DNA of 64,000 nucleotides from Pontimicrobium sp. SW4 (GTDB lineage Bacteria > Bacteroidota > Bacteroidia > Flavobacteriales > Flavobacteriaceae), in NCBI RefSeq assembly GCF_039954625.1, contig NZ_CP157199.1:1302001-1366000 (forward strand). The letters are read 5' to 3'. The translations under genes were made by a program, and so were the position numbers. The first letter of the stretch is position 1. The number at the start of each line of letters is the position of its first letter. The notes beneath the pieces are model-generated. The model searched no databases. It saw only the letters and a program-made list of their open reading frames with translations, and was not told the origin of the DNA. Positions 52,128-62,129 of the stretch are shown in pieces.

Positions 52128-52985
52128 ATGAGTAAATTAAAAATTGCAGTACAAAAATCAGGAAGACTTAACGAAGACTCTATGAGGCTTCTAAAGGATA
52201 TAGGAATATCTATTGATAATGGTAAAGATCAATTAAAAGCTTCGGCACAAAATTTCCCTTTGGAAGTCTTTTATTTGCGCAATGGTGATATACCTCAGTA
52301 TTTAAGAGATGGTGTAGTAGATGTAGCGATAATTGGTGAAAACGTACTAATCGAAAAAGGGAATGACATTGAGTATGTAGAAAAACTTGGGTTTTCAAAA
52401 TGCCGTGTAAGTGTTGCTATTCCTAAGAGTGCAAATTATAAGGGCATTCAGGATTTAGGAGGAAAACAAATAGCAACCTCATATCCAAATACAGTAAATC
52501 AATTTTTAAAAAAGAATAGTATTAATGCTGGATTACACATCATTAATGGATCTGTTGAAATAGCACCAAGTATTGGTCTTGCAGATGCTATTGTAGACAT
52601 TGTATCGAGTGGAAGTACGCTATTTAAAAATAATTTAAAAGAGGAAGAAGTTATTCTTAAATCTGAAGCAGTCTTAGCTGTTTCCCCTAAAATTTCTGAT
52701 GAAAACAAAAAGATTTTAAATAAAATTCAATTCAGAATTCAAGCTGTTTTAAAAGGGAGAGATTCTAAGTATGTACTATTAAATGCACCAAATGATAAAC
52801 TCCAAGATATTATAAAGATGCTTCCCGGAATGAAAAGCCCAACAGTGTTACCACTTGCTGAAGAAGGTTGGAGTTCCGTTCACACAGTAATAAACAAAAA
52901 TCAATTCTGGGAAATTATTGATGAGTTAAAGTTAAAAGGTGCTCAAGGCATTTTAGTTTGTCCAATCGAAAAAATGGTAATATAG
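52128..52985 (+). CDS. hisG: ATP phosphoribosyltransferase HisG (long form)
   Basis: HisG condenses ATP and PRPP in the first, feedback-controlled step of histidine synthesis. The 285-residue length and the C-terminal domain (MKSPTVLPLAEEGWSSVHTV) mark the long, HisZ-independent form. The catalytic part has LRNGDIPQYLRDGVVDVAIIG and the PRPP loop DAIVDIVSSGSTL. First gene after the attenuator. Confidence 0.96.
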   Translation: MSKLKIAVQKSGRLNEDSMRLLKDIGISIDNGKDQLKASAQNFPLEVFYLRNGDIPQYLRDGVVDVAIIGENVLIEKGNDIEYVEKLGFSKCRVSVAIPKSANYKGIQDLGGKQIATSYPNTVNQFLKKNSINAGLHIINGSVEIAPSIGLADAIVDIVSSGSTLFKNNLKEEEVILKSEAVLAVSPKISDENKKILNKIQFRIQAVLKGRDSKYVLLNAPNDKLQDIIKMLPGMKSPTVLPLAEEGWSSVHTVINKNQFWEIIDELKLKGAQGILVCPIEKMVI

Positions 52986-52987
52986 TT

Positions 52988-54274
52988 ATGACGGTAATAG
53001 AAAATCCAAAAAGAAATACGTGGTCTTCAGTGCTTCAAAGACCAACGCAAACAGTGGAAGATATTGAGGCAACTGTTACTCAGATATTTCAAGACGTGCA
53101 ACAACATGGTGATTTTGCAATATCAAAGTATACATCCATTTTTGATGGTGTTGAATTAGATGATTTTATAGTTTCTGAAGATGAAATTATTAAAGCTTCA
53201 AATCAAATTTCAAATAAATTAAAGAATGCAATTCAAAAAGCTAAAAAAAACATTGAAACATTTCATAGAGTACAAAAAACTTCAAAAGTAGAAGTTGAAA
53301 CAACAAAAGGAGTCCTATGCTGGCAAGAAAAAAAGCCGATTGAGAAAATAGGATTGTACATTCCTGGAGGAACAGCACCTTTATTTTCAACAGTGTTAAT
53401 GCTAGTAGTTCCTGCAAAAATTGCAGGGTGCAAAGAAATTGTATTATGTTCACCACCTAACAAAGAGGGAAAAATCGCGAATGAGATTTTATATGCCGCA
53501 GAATTATGTGGTTGTACAAAAATCATTAAAGTCGGTGGTATTCAAGCTATTGCTGGATTAACCTTTGGAACAGAAACCATCCCTAAAGTGTATAAAATTT
53601 TCGGACCAGGAAATCAGTTTGTAACGGTAGCAAAACAACTGTCAACTAAGTACGGAATAGCTATTGATATGCCTGCAGGACCAAGTGAATTATTAGTTGT
53701 TGCGGATGATTCAGCTAATGCATCTTATGTCGCTTCAGATTTATTAAGTCAAGCAGAGCATGGAACAGATAGTCAGGTGATTTTAGTGTCAACGTCAAAA
53801 GATTTGATAAAAGATGTTGAACTTGAAGTTTATAGCCAATTAGCTAAGCTTCCAAGAAGGGATATTGCGAAAAAAGCCATTGAGAATTCAAAACTAATTT
53901 ATGTTGAAAATGATACAATAGCTATAGATTTAATAAATGAATATGGTCCAGAACATTTCATTATTTGCTCTAAAAATCAAGATTTATTTATAAATGGTAT
54001 TAACAATGCAGGGTCTGTGTTTATAGGTAATTATACACCAGAAAGTGCTGGCGATTATGCTTCAGGAACAAATCATACTTTGCCTACAAACGGATTCTCA
54101 AAAGCGTATTCAGGAGTAAATTTGGATAGTTTCACAAAGAGTATCACATTTCAAAAAATTTCTAAAGAAGGATTATTAAATATTGGAGAGACTATTGAGT
54201 TAATGGCTGAAGCTGAAGGCTTACAAGCTCATAAAAATGCAGTATCAATTAGGTTAAAAGATTTGAAACCATGA
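52988..54274 (+). CDS. hisD: histidinol dehydrogenase HisD
   Basis: HisD makes the last two oxidations to histidine. The 428-residue protein has GLYIPGGTAPLFSTVLMLVVP, KIFGPGNQFVTVAKQ, IDMPAGPSELLV, SQAEHGTDSQVIL and the zinc His in GPEHFII. ATG 52988 is preferred over ATG 52958, which lies inside hisG; this leaves 2 bp between the genes. Confidence 0.96.
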   Translation: MTVIENPKRNTWSSVLQRPTQTVEDIEATVTQIFQDVQQHGDFAISKYTSIFDGVELDDFIVSEDEIIKASNQISNKLKNAIQKAKKNIETFHRVQKTSKVEVETTKGVLCWQEKKPIEKIGLYIPGGTAPLFSTVLMLVVPAKIAGCKEIVLCSPPNKEGKIANEILYAAELCGCTKIIKVGGIQAIAGLTFGTETIPKVYKIFGPGNQFVTVAKQLSTKYGIAIDMPAGPSELLVVADDSANASYVASDLLSQAEHGTDSQVILVSTSKDLIKDVELEVYSQLAKLPRRDIAKKAIENSKLIYVENDTIAIDLINEYGPEHFIICSKNQDLFINGINNAGSVFIGNYTPESAGDYASGTNHTLPTNGFSKAYSGVNLDSFTKSITFQKISKEGLLNIGETIELMAEAEGLQAHKNAVSIRLKDLKP

Positions 54275-55308
54275 ACATTCAAGATTTAATAAGAGATAAT
54301 GTTAAAGCATTGCAACCATACTCATCTGCACGCGATGAGTATAAAAATGCTACAGAGGACATGGTTTTCTTGGATGCCAACGAAAACCCATTTAGCAATG
54401 GTGTCAACCGTTATCCAGACCCTCAACAAAATAGTGTAAAGGATATTTTAGCACAACAAATGGGAATAGAAAAAGAACAAATTTTATTAGGTAATGGTAG
54501 CGATGAAGTTTTAGATCTAATTTTTCGAGCGTTTTGCAATCCTAATGTAGATAATATTATCACTTTGCCACCAACGTATGGCATGTATGAAGTTTTAGCA
54601 AATATCAATGCCATTAAAGTTGTTAAAGTTGATTTATCTGAATCATTTCAACCGAAAGTTAATGACATTTTAGAATCAACAAATTCATCAACAAAGATTC
54701 TATTTTTATGCTCTCCTAATAATCCAACAGGAAATAGCTTTACAACTGAAGAGGTTGAAAAACTGTTAACATCGTTCAAGGGAATTGTGGTAATAGATGA
54801 AGCGTATATAGACTTTTCCAAACAAAAAAGTTGGCTTCACAGATTAGAAGAGTTTCCTAACTTAATAGTTACCCAAACACTATCGAAAGCTTATGGAATG
54901 GCAGGGATTAGACTTGGTATTTGCTATGCATCAAAAGAAATTATTACAGTATTAAATAAGATAAAGCCACCATATAATGTTAATGAACTTACACAACAAA
55001 AAGCATTAGAGCGAATATCTAATCCAAAGGAAGTTTCACGTGAAATTCAAAAGATTATAAAGCAACGAGAATGGCTTAATTCAAAATTAAAAGAAATATC
55101 ATTTGTAGAAACTATTTATCCATCTGAAGCTAACTTCATTTTGGTAAAAGTAGACGAAGCAAACAAAAGGTATTCTGAATTAATTGAAAGAGGAATTGTT
55201 ATAAGAAATAGAACCAATCAAACAGGATGCAATAATTGTTTGCGTTTTACAGTAGGTTCGCAAATTGAAAATATAAAACTAATTACTGCACTTAAAACAT
55301 TACAATGA
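54271..55308 (+). CDS. hisC: histidinol-phosphate aminotransferase HisC
   Basis: A 345-residue fold-type I PLP enzyme. Substrate and cofactor parts are [44 protein letters not shown] and the Schiff-base Lys in [16 protein letters not shown]. The start overlaps hisD by 4 bp (ATGA). Confidence 0.95.
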   Translation: MNIQDLIRDNVKALQPYSSARDEYKNATEDMVFLDANENPFSNGVNRYPDPQQNSVKDILAQQMGIEKEQILLGNGSDEVLDLIFRAFCNPNVDNIITLPPTYGMYEVLANINAIKVVKVDLSESFQPKVNDILESTNSSTKILFLCSPNNPTGNSFTTEEVEKLLTSFKGIVVIDEAYIDFSKQKSWLHRLEEFPNLIVTQTLSKAYGMAGIRLGICYASKEIITVLNKIKPPYNVNELTQQKALERISNPKEVSREIQKIIKQREWLNSKLKEISFVETIYPSEANFILVKVDEANKRYSELIERGIVIRNRTNQTGCNNCLRFTVGSQIENIKLITALKTLQ

Positions 55309-56438
55309 AACGCGTATTATTTATAGATAGAGACGGAACTTTAATAAAAGAGCCAGCTGATGAACAAATTGATGCTTTTGATAAACTTATTTTTTATCCT
55401 AAAGTGTTTCAATACATGAACAAAATTTGCAAAGAATTGGATTTTGAAATTGTTATGATTACCAATCAAGATGGATTAGGAACAGAGGTTTATCCAGAAA
55501 ACACCTTTTGGCCAGTTCACGATTTTGTAATGCAATCATTTAAAAATGAAGGTGTTGCTTTTGAAGAACAATTTATTGACAAAACGTTCGCTAAAGATAA
55601 TGCACCAACACGAAAGCCTAATACAGGTTTATTGACAAAATATTTTTCCAAGGATTACGATTTAGAAAATTCATTTGTCATTGGAGATCGTTTAACTGAT
55701 GTTGAATTAGCAAAAAACCTTAATGCAAAAGGTATTTATATTAATGACAACACCAATTTAGGTACAGAAGAAATTACAGTGAAGCGTGAAGAATTGGATA
55801 GTTATATTGCTCTTGAAACCAATGATTGGGAGGAAATATACAAGTTTCTTAAAATTAAAGAACGAACAGGAAGTATTACTAGAAATACAAATGAAACCAA
55901 AATAGGTATCACTTTAAACCTTGATGGGACTGGAAAAAGTAATATTGATACAGGATTAGCTTTTTTTGACCATATGCTAGACCAAATTGCACGCCATGGT
56001 CAAATAGATTTAGATATAAAAGTTGACGGCGATTTAGAAGTTGATGAGCACCATACTATTGAAGATACTGCTATCGCTTTAGGGGAATTGTTTAATGAAG
56101 TTTTGGGAAATAAACTAGGGATAGAGCGTTATGGATTCTGTTTGCCAATGGATGATTGTTTAGCGCAAGTAGCTATTGATTTTGGAGGTAGAAATTGGTT
56201 AGTTTGGGAAGCTGATTTTAAACGTGAAATGATTGGAAAAATGCCAACCGAAATGTTTTTACATTTCTTTAAATCGTTTACTGACGGCGCAAAATGTAAT
56301 TTAAACATAAAGGCAGAAGGCACCAACGAGCATCACAAGATTGAAGCAATTTTCAAGGCATTTGCTAAAGCTATTAAAATGGCTGTAAAACGCGATTTAG
56401 AAAAAATGATTTTACCATCAACAAAAGGGATGTTATAA
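55305..56438 (+). CDS. hisB: bifunctional histidinol-phosphatase / IGP dehydratase HisB
   Basis: A 377-residue fusion of an N-terminal HAD phosphatase ([12 protein letters not shown], Asp8 and Asp10; [10 protein letters not shown]) and a C-terminal imidazoleglycerol-phosphate dehydratase ([44 protein letters not shown]). It carries steps six and eight of the pathway. Overlaps hisC by 4 bp and hisH by 1 bp. Confidence 0.96.
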   Translation: MKRVLFIDRDGTLIKEPADEQIDAFDKLIFYPKVFQYMNKICKELDFEIVMITNQDGLGTEVYPENTFWPVHDFVMQSFKNEGVAFEEQFIDKTFAKDNAPTRKPNTGLLTKYFSKDYDLENSFVIGDRLTDVELAKNLNAKGIYINDNTNLGTEEITVKREELDSYIALETNDWEEIYKFLKIKERTGSITRNTNETKIGITLNLDGTGKSNIDTGLAFFDHMLDQIARHGQIDLDIKVDGDLEVDEHHTIEDTAIALGELFNEVLGNKLGIERYGFCLPMDDCLAQVAIDFGGRNWLVWEADFKREMIGKMPTEMFLHFFKSFTDGAKCNLNIKAEGTNEHHKIEAIFKAFAKAIKMAVKRDLEKMILPSTKGML

Positions 56439-57019
56439 TGAGTATTGTAATTATAGATTATGGAGCAGGAAACATCAAAAGCATTCAATTTGCTTTTAAT
56501 CGCTTAGGTTACAATGCTATTTTGTCAAGTGATGCAGCTATTATTAAAACAGCAGACAAAGTCATTTTCCCAGGAGTTGGTGAAGCTAGTAACGCAATGT
56601 CTAAGCTAAAAGAAACAGGATTAAATAAAGTCATTCCACTGCTTAAGCAACCAGTTTTAGGCATTTGTTTAGGCATGCAATTAATGTGCAATCATTCCGA
56701 AGAAAATGATACCAAAGGATTGGGTATTTTTAATGTGGATGTTAGAAAGTTTACTAATACTGTTAAAGTACCCCAAATGGGATGGAATACTATTTCAAAT
56801 TTGAAATCAGATTTATTTGAAGGTATTAATGAAGGTGAGTATATGTATTTGGTGCATAGTTACTATGTTGAACAATGTAAAGAAGCTATAGCAACTACTA
56901 ATTATGAAATTGATTATGCTTCAGCATTACAACATGAAAACTTCTATGGTGTACAATTTCACCCTGAGAAGAGTAGTGTGATTGGCGAGCGAATTTTAAA
57001 GAATTTTTTAAACTTATAA
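56438..57019 (+). CDS. hisH: imidazoleglycerol-phosphate synthase glutaminase subunit HisH
   Basis: A 193-residue class I glutaminase that feeds ammonia to HisF. The nucleophile Cys is in [10 protein letters not shown], and the His-Glu pair is in [22 protein letters not shown] near the N-terminus is typical. One-base overlap with hisB. Confidence 0.96.
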   Translation: MSIVIIDYGAGNIKSIQFAFNRLGYNAILSSDAAIIKTADKVIFPGVGEASNAMSKLKETGLNKVIPLLKQPVLGICLGMQLMCNHSEENDTKGLGIFNVDVRKFTNTVKVPQMGWNTISNLKSDLFEGINEGEYMYLVHSYYVEQCKEAIATTNYEIDYASALQHENFYGVQFHPEKSSVIGERILKNFLNL

Positions 57020-57020
57020 T

Positions 57021-57758
57021 ATGCGAATAATTCCAGCAATAGATATCATAGAAGGAAAATGTGTTAGGCTCACCAAAGGTGATTATAATACTAAAAAAGT
57101 GTACAATGAAAATCCAGTAGAAGTTGCAAAGATGTTTGAAAATTCAGGGATTGAATTTCTGCATGTAGTTGACTTAGATGGTGCAAAAGCAAGTCATATA
57201 GTTAATCACAAGGTGTTAGAACAAATTGCAACTAAAACTAACTTAAAAATTGATTTTGGAGGAGGGTTAAAATCTAATGAGGATTTAAAAATTGCTTTTG
57301 AATCTGGTGCAAATCAAATAACAGGAGGAAGTATTGCAGTTAAAAATCCAGATATGTTTGAATCATGGATTAGTACATATAATTCAGAAAAAATTATCCT
57401 AGGAGCAGATTGCAACAACGAAAAAATTGCAGTTTCAGGTTGGCAAGAAGAAAGTGATTTAGAAGTTATTCCATTTATAAAAAAATATCAATCTAAAGGT
57501 ATTAAGTATGTAATCTGTACAGATATTTCTAAAGATGGTATGCTAGAAGGACCTTCATTCGATTTATACAATCGTATTTTATCACAAACGGATGATACTT
57601 TAAAACTTATAGCATCAGGCGGAATTTCATCTTTTTATGAATTACCTAAGCTTGTAGAATTAGGTTGTGAAGGCGTCATTATTGGTAAAGCGATTTATGA
57701 AAATAGAATTAGTTTAAAACAGTTAGAACAATTCATATTAAACAACCAAATATGCTAG
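57021..57758 (+). CDS. hisA: ProFAR isomerase HisA
   Basis: A 245-residue TIM barrel. Catalytic Asp8 is in [15 protein letters not shown], with [11 protein letters not shown] and [13 protein letters not shown] phosphate-binding parts; the second Asp is in [16 protein letters not shown]. Overlaps hisF by 7 bp. Confidence 0.95.
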   Translation: MRIIPAIDIIEGKCVRLTKGDYNTKKVYNENPVEVAKMFENSGIEFLHVVDLDGAKASHIVNHKVLEQIATKTNLKIDFGGGLKSNEDLKIAFESGANQITGGSIAVKNPDMFESWISTYNSEKIILGADCNNEKIAVSGWQEESDLEVIPFIKKYQSKGIKYVICTDISKDGMLEGPSFDLYNRILSQTDDTLKLIASGGISSFYELPKLVELGCEGVIIGKAIYENRISLKQLEQFILNNQIC

Positions 57759-58507
57759 CAAAACGAATTATACCATGCTTAGACATTAAAAACGGAAGAA
57801 CCGTTAAAGGTGTTAACTTTGTTGACCTCGTTGATGCTGGCGATCCAGTTGAACTCGCAAAACAATATGCTATTGCTGGAGCAGATGAGTTGGTGTTTTT
57901 AGATATTTCAGCAACTTTAGAAGGTAGAGCAACAACTTTAGACATGGTTTTACATGTAGCAGAACACGTAAATATTCCGTTTACAGTTGGAGGAGGAATT
58001 TCATCTATTGAAGATGTGGATGCGCTTTTAAAACATGGTGCAGACAAAATATCCATAAACTCTTCAGCTGTTAAACGACCAAAATTAATTAATGAGTTAT
58101 CAAACAAATTTGGAAGTCAATGTATTGTGGTTGCTATTGATGCTAAGCTAATTAATAATGAATGGTTTGTTCATTTAGCTGGTGGAACAATTCCAACAGA
58201 GATAAAGTTGTTTGATTGGGCAAAAGAGGTAGAAAAACGTGGAGCAGGAGAAATACTGTTTACATCAATGAATCACGATGGTACAAAAAATGGATTTGCT
58301 AATGAAGCATTATCAAAATTATCATCTTTAGTAAACATACCAATTATAGCTTCTGGAGGAGCAGGAACAAAGCAACATTTTGTAGATACCTTTGTTGAAG
58401 GAAAATCAGATGCAGCTTTAGCAGCTAGCGTGTTTCACTTTGGTGAAATTTCTATTAAAGAATTAAAAGAAGAATTAAGAAATAATAATATAGAAGTAAG
58501 ATTATAG
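57752..58507 (+). CDS. hisF: imidazoleglycerol-phosphate synthase cyclase subunit HisF
   Basis: A 251-residue TIM barrel that joins HisH ammonia to PRFAR. The catalytic Asp is in [18 protein letters not shown], with [21 protein letters not shown] and [16 protein letters not shown] marking the barrel. Ends at the edge of the palindromic repeat. Confidence 0.96.
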   Translation: MLAKRIIPCLDIKNGRTVKGVNFVDLVDAGDPVELAKQYAIAGADELVFLDISATLEGRATTLDMVLHVAEHVNIPFTVGGGISSIEDVDALLKHGADKISINSSAVKRPKLINELSNKFGSQCIVVAIDAKLINNEWFVHLAGGTIPTEIKLFDWAKEVEKRGAGEILFTSMNHDGTKNGFANEALSKLSSLVNIPIIASGGAGTKQHFVDTFVEGKSDAALAASVFHFGEISIKELKEELRNNNIEVRL

Positions 58508-58583
58508 TTGTCATTCCTGCGAAGGCAGGAATCCACTATAACAATATTAAATAAATAGATTCCTGCCTTCGCAGGAATGACAA
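58508..58583. repeat. palindromic REP/MITE-like element inside the his operon
   Basis: Perfect 26-bp inverted arms (58508-58533 and 58558-58583) with core ATTCCTGCGAAGGCAGGAAT around a 24-base AT-rich middle. Such ATTCCTGCGAAGGCAGGAAT elements are widely dispersed in bacterial genomes. It begins one base after the hisF stop and ends before the hisIE ATG at 58589, the only large gap in the operon, so it looks inserted. The transcript can form a strong hairpin. Confidence 0.88.
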
Positions 58584-58588
58584 ATGAT

Positions 58589-59182
58589 ATGAATATAAAA
58601 TACAACTCAGAAGGACTAGTTCCAGCAATCGTTCAAGATGCAGAAACCAAGACTGTATTAATGTTAGGGTATATGAATACTGAAGCATTATCGCAAACTT
58701 TAAAAACAAAAAAAGTAACTTTTTATAGTCGGAGCAAGCAACGTCTTTGGATGAAAGGAGAAGAGAGCGGTAATGTTTTAAATCTTGTAGATATAAAAAA
58801 TGATTGCGATAACGACACACTTTTAGTAAAAGTAAATCCGCAAGGACCAACGTGTCACAAAGGCACAGATACATGTTGGAAAGAGAGTAATATTCAAAAG
58901 TTCGGATTCATATCTAAGCTTGAAAATATTATTACAGACAGAAAAGAAAACGCAACTGAAGATAATAGTTATGTGGCATCGTTATTTACAAAAGGTATTA
59001 ACAAAATTGCCCAAAAAGTAGGAGAGGAGGCGGTTGAAGTCGTTATTGAAGCCAAAGACAGTAATGATAATTTGTTTTTAAATGAAAGTGCTGATTTACT
59101 GTTTCACTATTTAATACTCTTACAAGCCAAAGGATTTAAGCTTAATGATGTTGTAGAAGAACTAAAAGGACGCGAAAAATAA
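58589..59182 (+). CDS. hisIE: bifunctional HisI/HisE (PR-AMP cyclohydrolase / PR-ATP pyrophosphatase)
   Basis: A 197-residue fusion of steps two and three. The HisI part has VLMLGYMNTEALSQTL, SRSKQRLWMKGEESGN and the zinc-type Cys/His region GPTCHKGTDTCW. The HisE part has GINKIAQKVGEEAVEVVIEA and NESADLLFHYLILL. An earlier in-frame ATG at 58577 lies within the repeat; ATG 58589 gives the usual start and is preferred. Confidence 0.93.
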   Translation: MNIKYNSEGLVPAIVQDAETKTVLMLGYMNTEALSQTLKTKKVTFYSRSKQRLWMKGEESGNVLNLVDIKNDCDNDTLLVKVNPQGPTCHKGTDTCWKESNIQKFGFISKLENIITDRKENATEDNSYVASLFTKGINKIAQKVGEEAVEVVIEAKDSNDNLFLNESADLLFHYLILLQAKGFKLNDVVEELKGREK

Positions 59183-59190
59183 CTCTAGAT

Positions 59191-60003
59191 TTACCACCAT
59201 ACAAAAAATAGTTTTTCTATGTCACCCGAAGGATGTTTTACCCAAACCATAGGTGAAAATTCACGTATAAAATAGATGTTTATTTCATGCTCAAAAACAT
59301 TAAAGTTAACCCAGTTTACATTTGGGTGTGGTACTATTAGCCAATCTTTTTTTGTTGGTATGTAAAATTTGTAAGTTGTAAACTGCTCTATTTCGTATTT
59401 ATAGATGTAAAAACCGCTAATACATTCTTGATTTAAAGTTTCCAGTTGCATTTCTTTTTTTGAGTATGGAACAAATAATTGAGCTTTAAAATATACTTGT
59501 TGTTCAATTTCTAATGCATTTAAATCAAGGGTTTTTAAATAGGATTGGCATTCCTTAGAGTAGAGCAGTGGTAACTGTTTTTGCCTCAATTTGTTTAGTT
59601 TTTCTACTAAAGTATCTTTTCTATTTGGCCCTATAAAATGTTCTATTTCAGTATTACCAACTGAAACATCGTACAAATAAAACTTATAAATAACCTCTAA
59701 ATGTAATGGCTTTTTATCTTTAACAAGTAGGCAATCTATTTCGCCTAATGTTACATTATCTCTTTTAATTTGTATGTTTTCTGCAAGCAAATGTGTAGTT
59801 TTTTCTTGCTGTAATTGAAAAGAAACAAAGCGCTCAATATATTTCCCTAGACGCAATTTCGTGTCAATTTGTGAATTTATTTGTAGAGACTTTTGGGGAA
59901 TACTAAACTGATGCAAATTATAAATAGCACTATTCTCCCACAAACTAGGTGTCTGTAAAAAACCATCAAAATGCTGTTGTATTTGTTTTGTAGTTAGTGT
60001 CAT
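59191..60003 (-). CDS. DUF1853 family protein
   Basis: A 270-residue protein matching DUF1853, a PD-(D/E)xK-like fold. Key parts are LRLGKYIERFVSFQL, the TLGEIDCLLVKD plus LHLEVIYKFYLYD pair (Glu-Asp-Glu-Lys layout of nuclease-like sites), and HFIGPNRKDTLVEKLNKL. Function is unknown; the restriction-like residues are visible but cutting has not been shown. It is convergent with hisIE, 8 bp apart. Confidence 0.85.
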   Translation of the reverse strand: MTLTTKQIQQHFDGFLQTPSLWENSAIYNLHQFSIPQKSLQINSQIDTKLRLGKYIERFVSFQLQQEKTTHLLAENIQIKRDNVTLGEIDCLLVKDKKPLHLEVIYKFYLYDVSVGNTEIEHFIGPNRKDTLVEKLNKLRQKQLPLLYSKECQSYLKTLDLNALEIEQQVYFKAQLFVPYSKKEMQLETLNQECISGFYIYKYEIEQFTTYKFYIPTKKDWLIVPHPNVNWVNFNVFEHEINIYFIREFSPMVWVKHPSGDIEKLFFVWW

Positions 60004-60076
60004 TGTTAATTCGAAAATACAAATCTATTTCCTAATTCTTTTGTACATTGAATTTTTTAAAAAACAGTTTTTTCGA

Positions 60077-60859
60077 ATGTTTATTAATAAGTATTTCTAT
60101 CTCATAAAATTCCAGTATTTAGGCTACCGATTTCATGGTTGGCAAAAACAACCTAAGGTTAAAACTATTCATTTAATGATTGATAGAACGTTTAAGTACA
60201 TTCTTGAAGATAAATATTTTAAAACCTTAGCTGCGGGACGTACCGATGCTATGGTGTCGGCCAACGAAGCTGCTTTTGAATTGTTTTTGCATCATAAAAT
60301 TGATGATGAAATCGAGTTTCTTAAACTGTTCAATTATAATTTACCTCAAGACATACGTGCTTTGTCAATAACAGAGGTCGATGAAGATTTTAATATTATT
60401 CAAAGCTCAAAAACAAAGGAGTATATATATTTATTCACTTATGGTGAAAAAGGCCATCCATTTTGTGCTTCCATAATGACAACCATTTTAGATGACTTAG
60501 ATATTGAACTTATGAAAAAAGGTGCGACTTTATTTCAAGGTAAGCACAACTTTAAAACCTATTGCTATAAGGCTACAAATGAAGGTGTATATAATAGAAC
60601 TCTAAATATATGTGAGCTTACAGAAAACACGTTATATACTGCTAGTTTTTTTCCTAAAAACACATATACTTTAAGAGTTGTTGGTAAAGGTTTTGGAAGA
60701 AATCAAATACGATTAATGATGGGAGCACTAATCAAGTTAGGTCGTGGGGAAATAACATTGGATTATATTCGAGAAAGTTTGCAACCCAATAGTACTGAAG
60801 TGATGGATTATATTGCTCCAGCTTCTGGATTAATTCTTAACAGAATAGAATTTGAATAG
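60077..60859 (+). CDS. TruA-like tRNA pseudouridine synthase
   Basis: A 260-residue protein of the TruA family. The catalytic Asp is in LAAGRTDAMVSANEAAF; the usual AGRTDAGVHA is changed after the Asp. Other parts agree: FQYLGYRFHGWQKQP, YNLPQDIRALSI, FQGKHNFKTYC and GKGFGRNQIRLMMGALI. The modified position may differ from U38-40. The first ATG (60077) is used; a TTG at 60041 would add 12 residues. Confidence 0.85.
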   Translation: MFINKYFYLIKFQYLGYRFHGWQKQPKVKTIHLMIDRTFKYILEDKYFKTLAAGRTDAMVSANEAAFELFLHHKIDDEIEFLKLFNYNLPQDIRALSITEVDEDFNIIQSSKTKEYIYLFTYGEKGHPFCASIMTTILDDLDIELMKKGATLFQGKHNFKTYCYKATNEGVYNRTLNICELTENTLYTASFFPKNTYTLRVVGKGFGRNQIRLMMGALIKLGRGEITLDYIRESLQPNSTEVMDYIAPASGLILNRIEFE

Positions 60860-60898
60860 TGTTTGGCTTTTTTGTAATTTCAACAAAAACTAAATAGC

Positions 60899-61576
60899 AT
60901 GAACGAAACAATACCAAGAGAAGTATTTGATTTTTTTAAACGTTTAGATAAAAATAATAATCGTGATTGGTTTAATGAGAATAAACCAGAATTCAAAGAA
61001 TTGGAAAAAGAAGTTAAACAGTTTTATAATCAATTATTTGAACGTATAAATACTCATGACGAGGTTGATAAATTAAAAATATTTAGAATTTATCGAGACG
61101 TACGTTTTTCAAAAGACAAAACACCCTATAAAACGCATTTTGGAGGAAGTGTTCATCGTAAAAAACCAGAACTAAGAGGTGGTTACTATTTACATATTGA
61201 GCCTAACAACGAAAGCTTTATTGCAACGGGTTTTTGGGAGCCACATAAAGATGATTTATTTCGAATTAGAAAAGAGTTTGAAATGGATGCTTCAGAAATG
61301 AGAAAAATAATGAGTAATAAGAAGTTCAAATCTGTTTGGGGAGATTTAGTTGGCGATGAATTGAAAACGGCACCTAAAGGATTTGATAAGGAACATGAAA
61401 ACATCGACCTTATTAAAAAGAAAATGTACATTTTTACACGAAAATTTACTGATAAAGAGGTAACATCAAAAGATTTTCTGGATACCGTTGATGACTCGTT
61501 TAAAGCCATAAGACCGTTTTTTAATTATATGAGTGATGTACTCACAACCAATCTTAATGGTGAGTCATTGATTTAA
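60899..61576 (+). CDS. DUF2461 domain protein
   Basis: A 225-residue protein of the DUF2461 family: FFKRLDKNNNRDWFNENKPE, KIFRIYRDVRFSKDKTPYKT, GGYYLHIEPNNESFIATGFW. Function unknown. Convergent with the next gene, 4-bp overlap at the stop codons. Confidence 0.88.
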   Translation: MNETIPREVFDFFKRLDKNNNRDWFNENKPEFKELEKEVKQFYNQLFERINTHDEVDKLKIFRIYRDVRFSKDKTPYKTHFGGSVHRKKPELRGGYYLHIEPNNESFIATGFWEPHKDDLFRIRKEFEMDASEMRKIMSNKKFKSVWGDLVGDELKTAPKGFDKEHENIDLIKKKMYIFTRKFTDKEVTSKDFLDTVDDSFKAIRPFFNYMSDVLTTNLNGESLI

Positions 61577-61989
61577 ACAGCGGTTAGTGTTGTAGTATCT
61601 GAGATTACCTGAACGTTATCAATTAAACGTTCTTTAACAATGTTCATCATTCGTTTATTCAAAGCTGATGAATTTTTAATATATAATTTGTATTCTTCAA
61701 CCGTAAATAAGCCTATAATCATCCCTTTAAGGCTATTTCTAAATTTCATGTCTTTATGAATGGCATTGCCAATATAATCTATGCGTTTGTCTACAGATAA
61801 GTCATAAAATACATTTTTATGCTTGGCTACATAGTTTTTAAAAACTTCAACAAATAAACTATTTTGAAGTTGAATAATTGGACGCAATACTAGGTTTTGA
61901 AAGCGCTCGTCGGTAGACATCCCATCATTGATTGTAGTTGTCATAAAATCAGGGCGAATACGTTTTAGGTCAAGGTCTCTATCAATCAT
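61573..61989 (-). CDS. conserved hypothetical protein
   Basis: A 138-residue soluble, mostly helical protein with YIGNAIHKDMKFRNSLKGMI, LFTVEEYKLYIKNSSALNKR and MMNIVKERLIDNVQ. I recognise no catalytic motif. ATG 61989 is chosen; an earlier in-frame start at 62031 would add an unlikely hydrophobic lead overlapping AT-rich leader. Confidence 0.75.
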   Translation of the reverse strand: MIDRDLDLKRIRPDFMTTTINDGMSTDERFQNLVLRPIIQLQNSLFVEVFKNYVAKHKNVFYDLSVDKRIDYIGNAIHKDMKFRNSLKGMIIGLFTVEEYKLYIKNSSALNKRMMNIVKERLIDNVQVISDTTTLTAV

Positions 61990-62072
61990 AAGGCAAATAT
62001 TTTTATTAAAAATATAGAATCTTTGCAGCACAATAAATCCATACGCTTATTATTGTTAACCATGTTATTAAC

Positions 62073-62103
62073 ATAAAAAAGCCAATTTATAATAAATCGG
62101 CTT
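62073..62103 (-). terminator. terminator of the BNR-repeat gene
   Basis: On the minus strand AAGCCGATTTAT can pair with ATAAATTGGCTT (one G-U pair), followed by six T. Plus coordinates of arms are 62092-62103 and 62079-62090. Confidence 0.75.
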
Positions 62104-62129
62104 GTAAAGGTTGAATTAAATGATAAATT

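Noticed and set aside
57733..58107. 124-residue open frame opposite hisF
   Set aside because: Antisense to the conserved N-terminal half of hisF with no support of its own.
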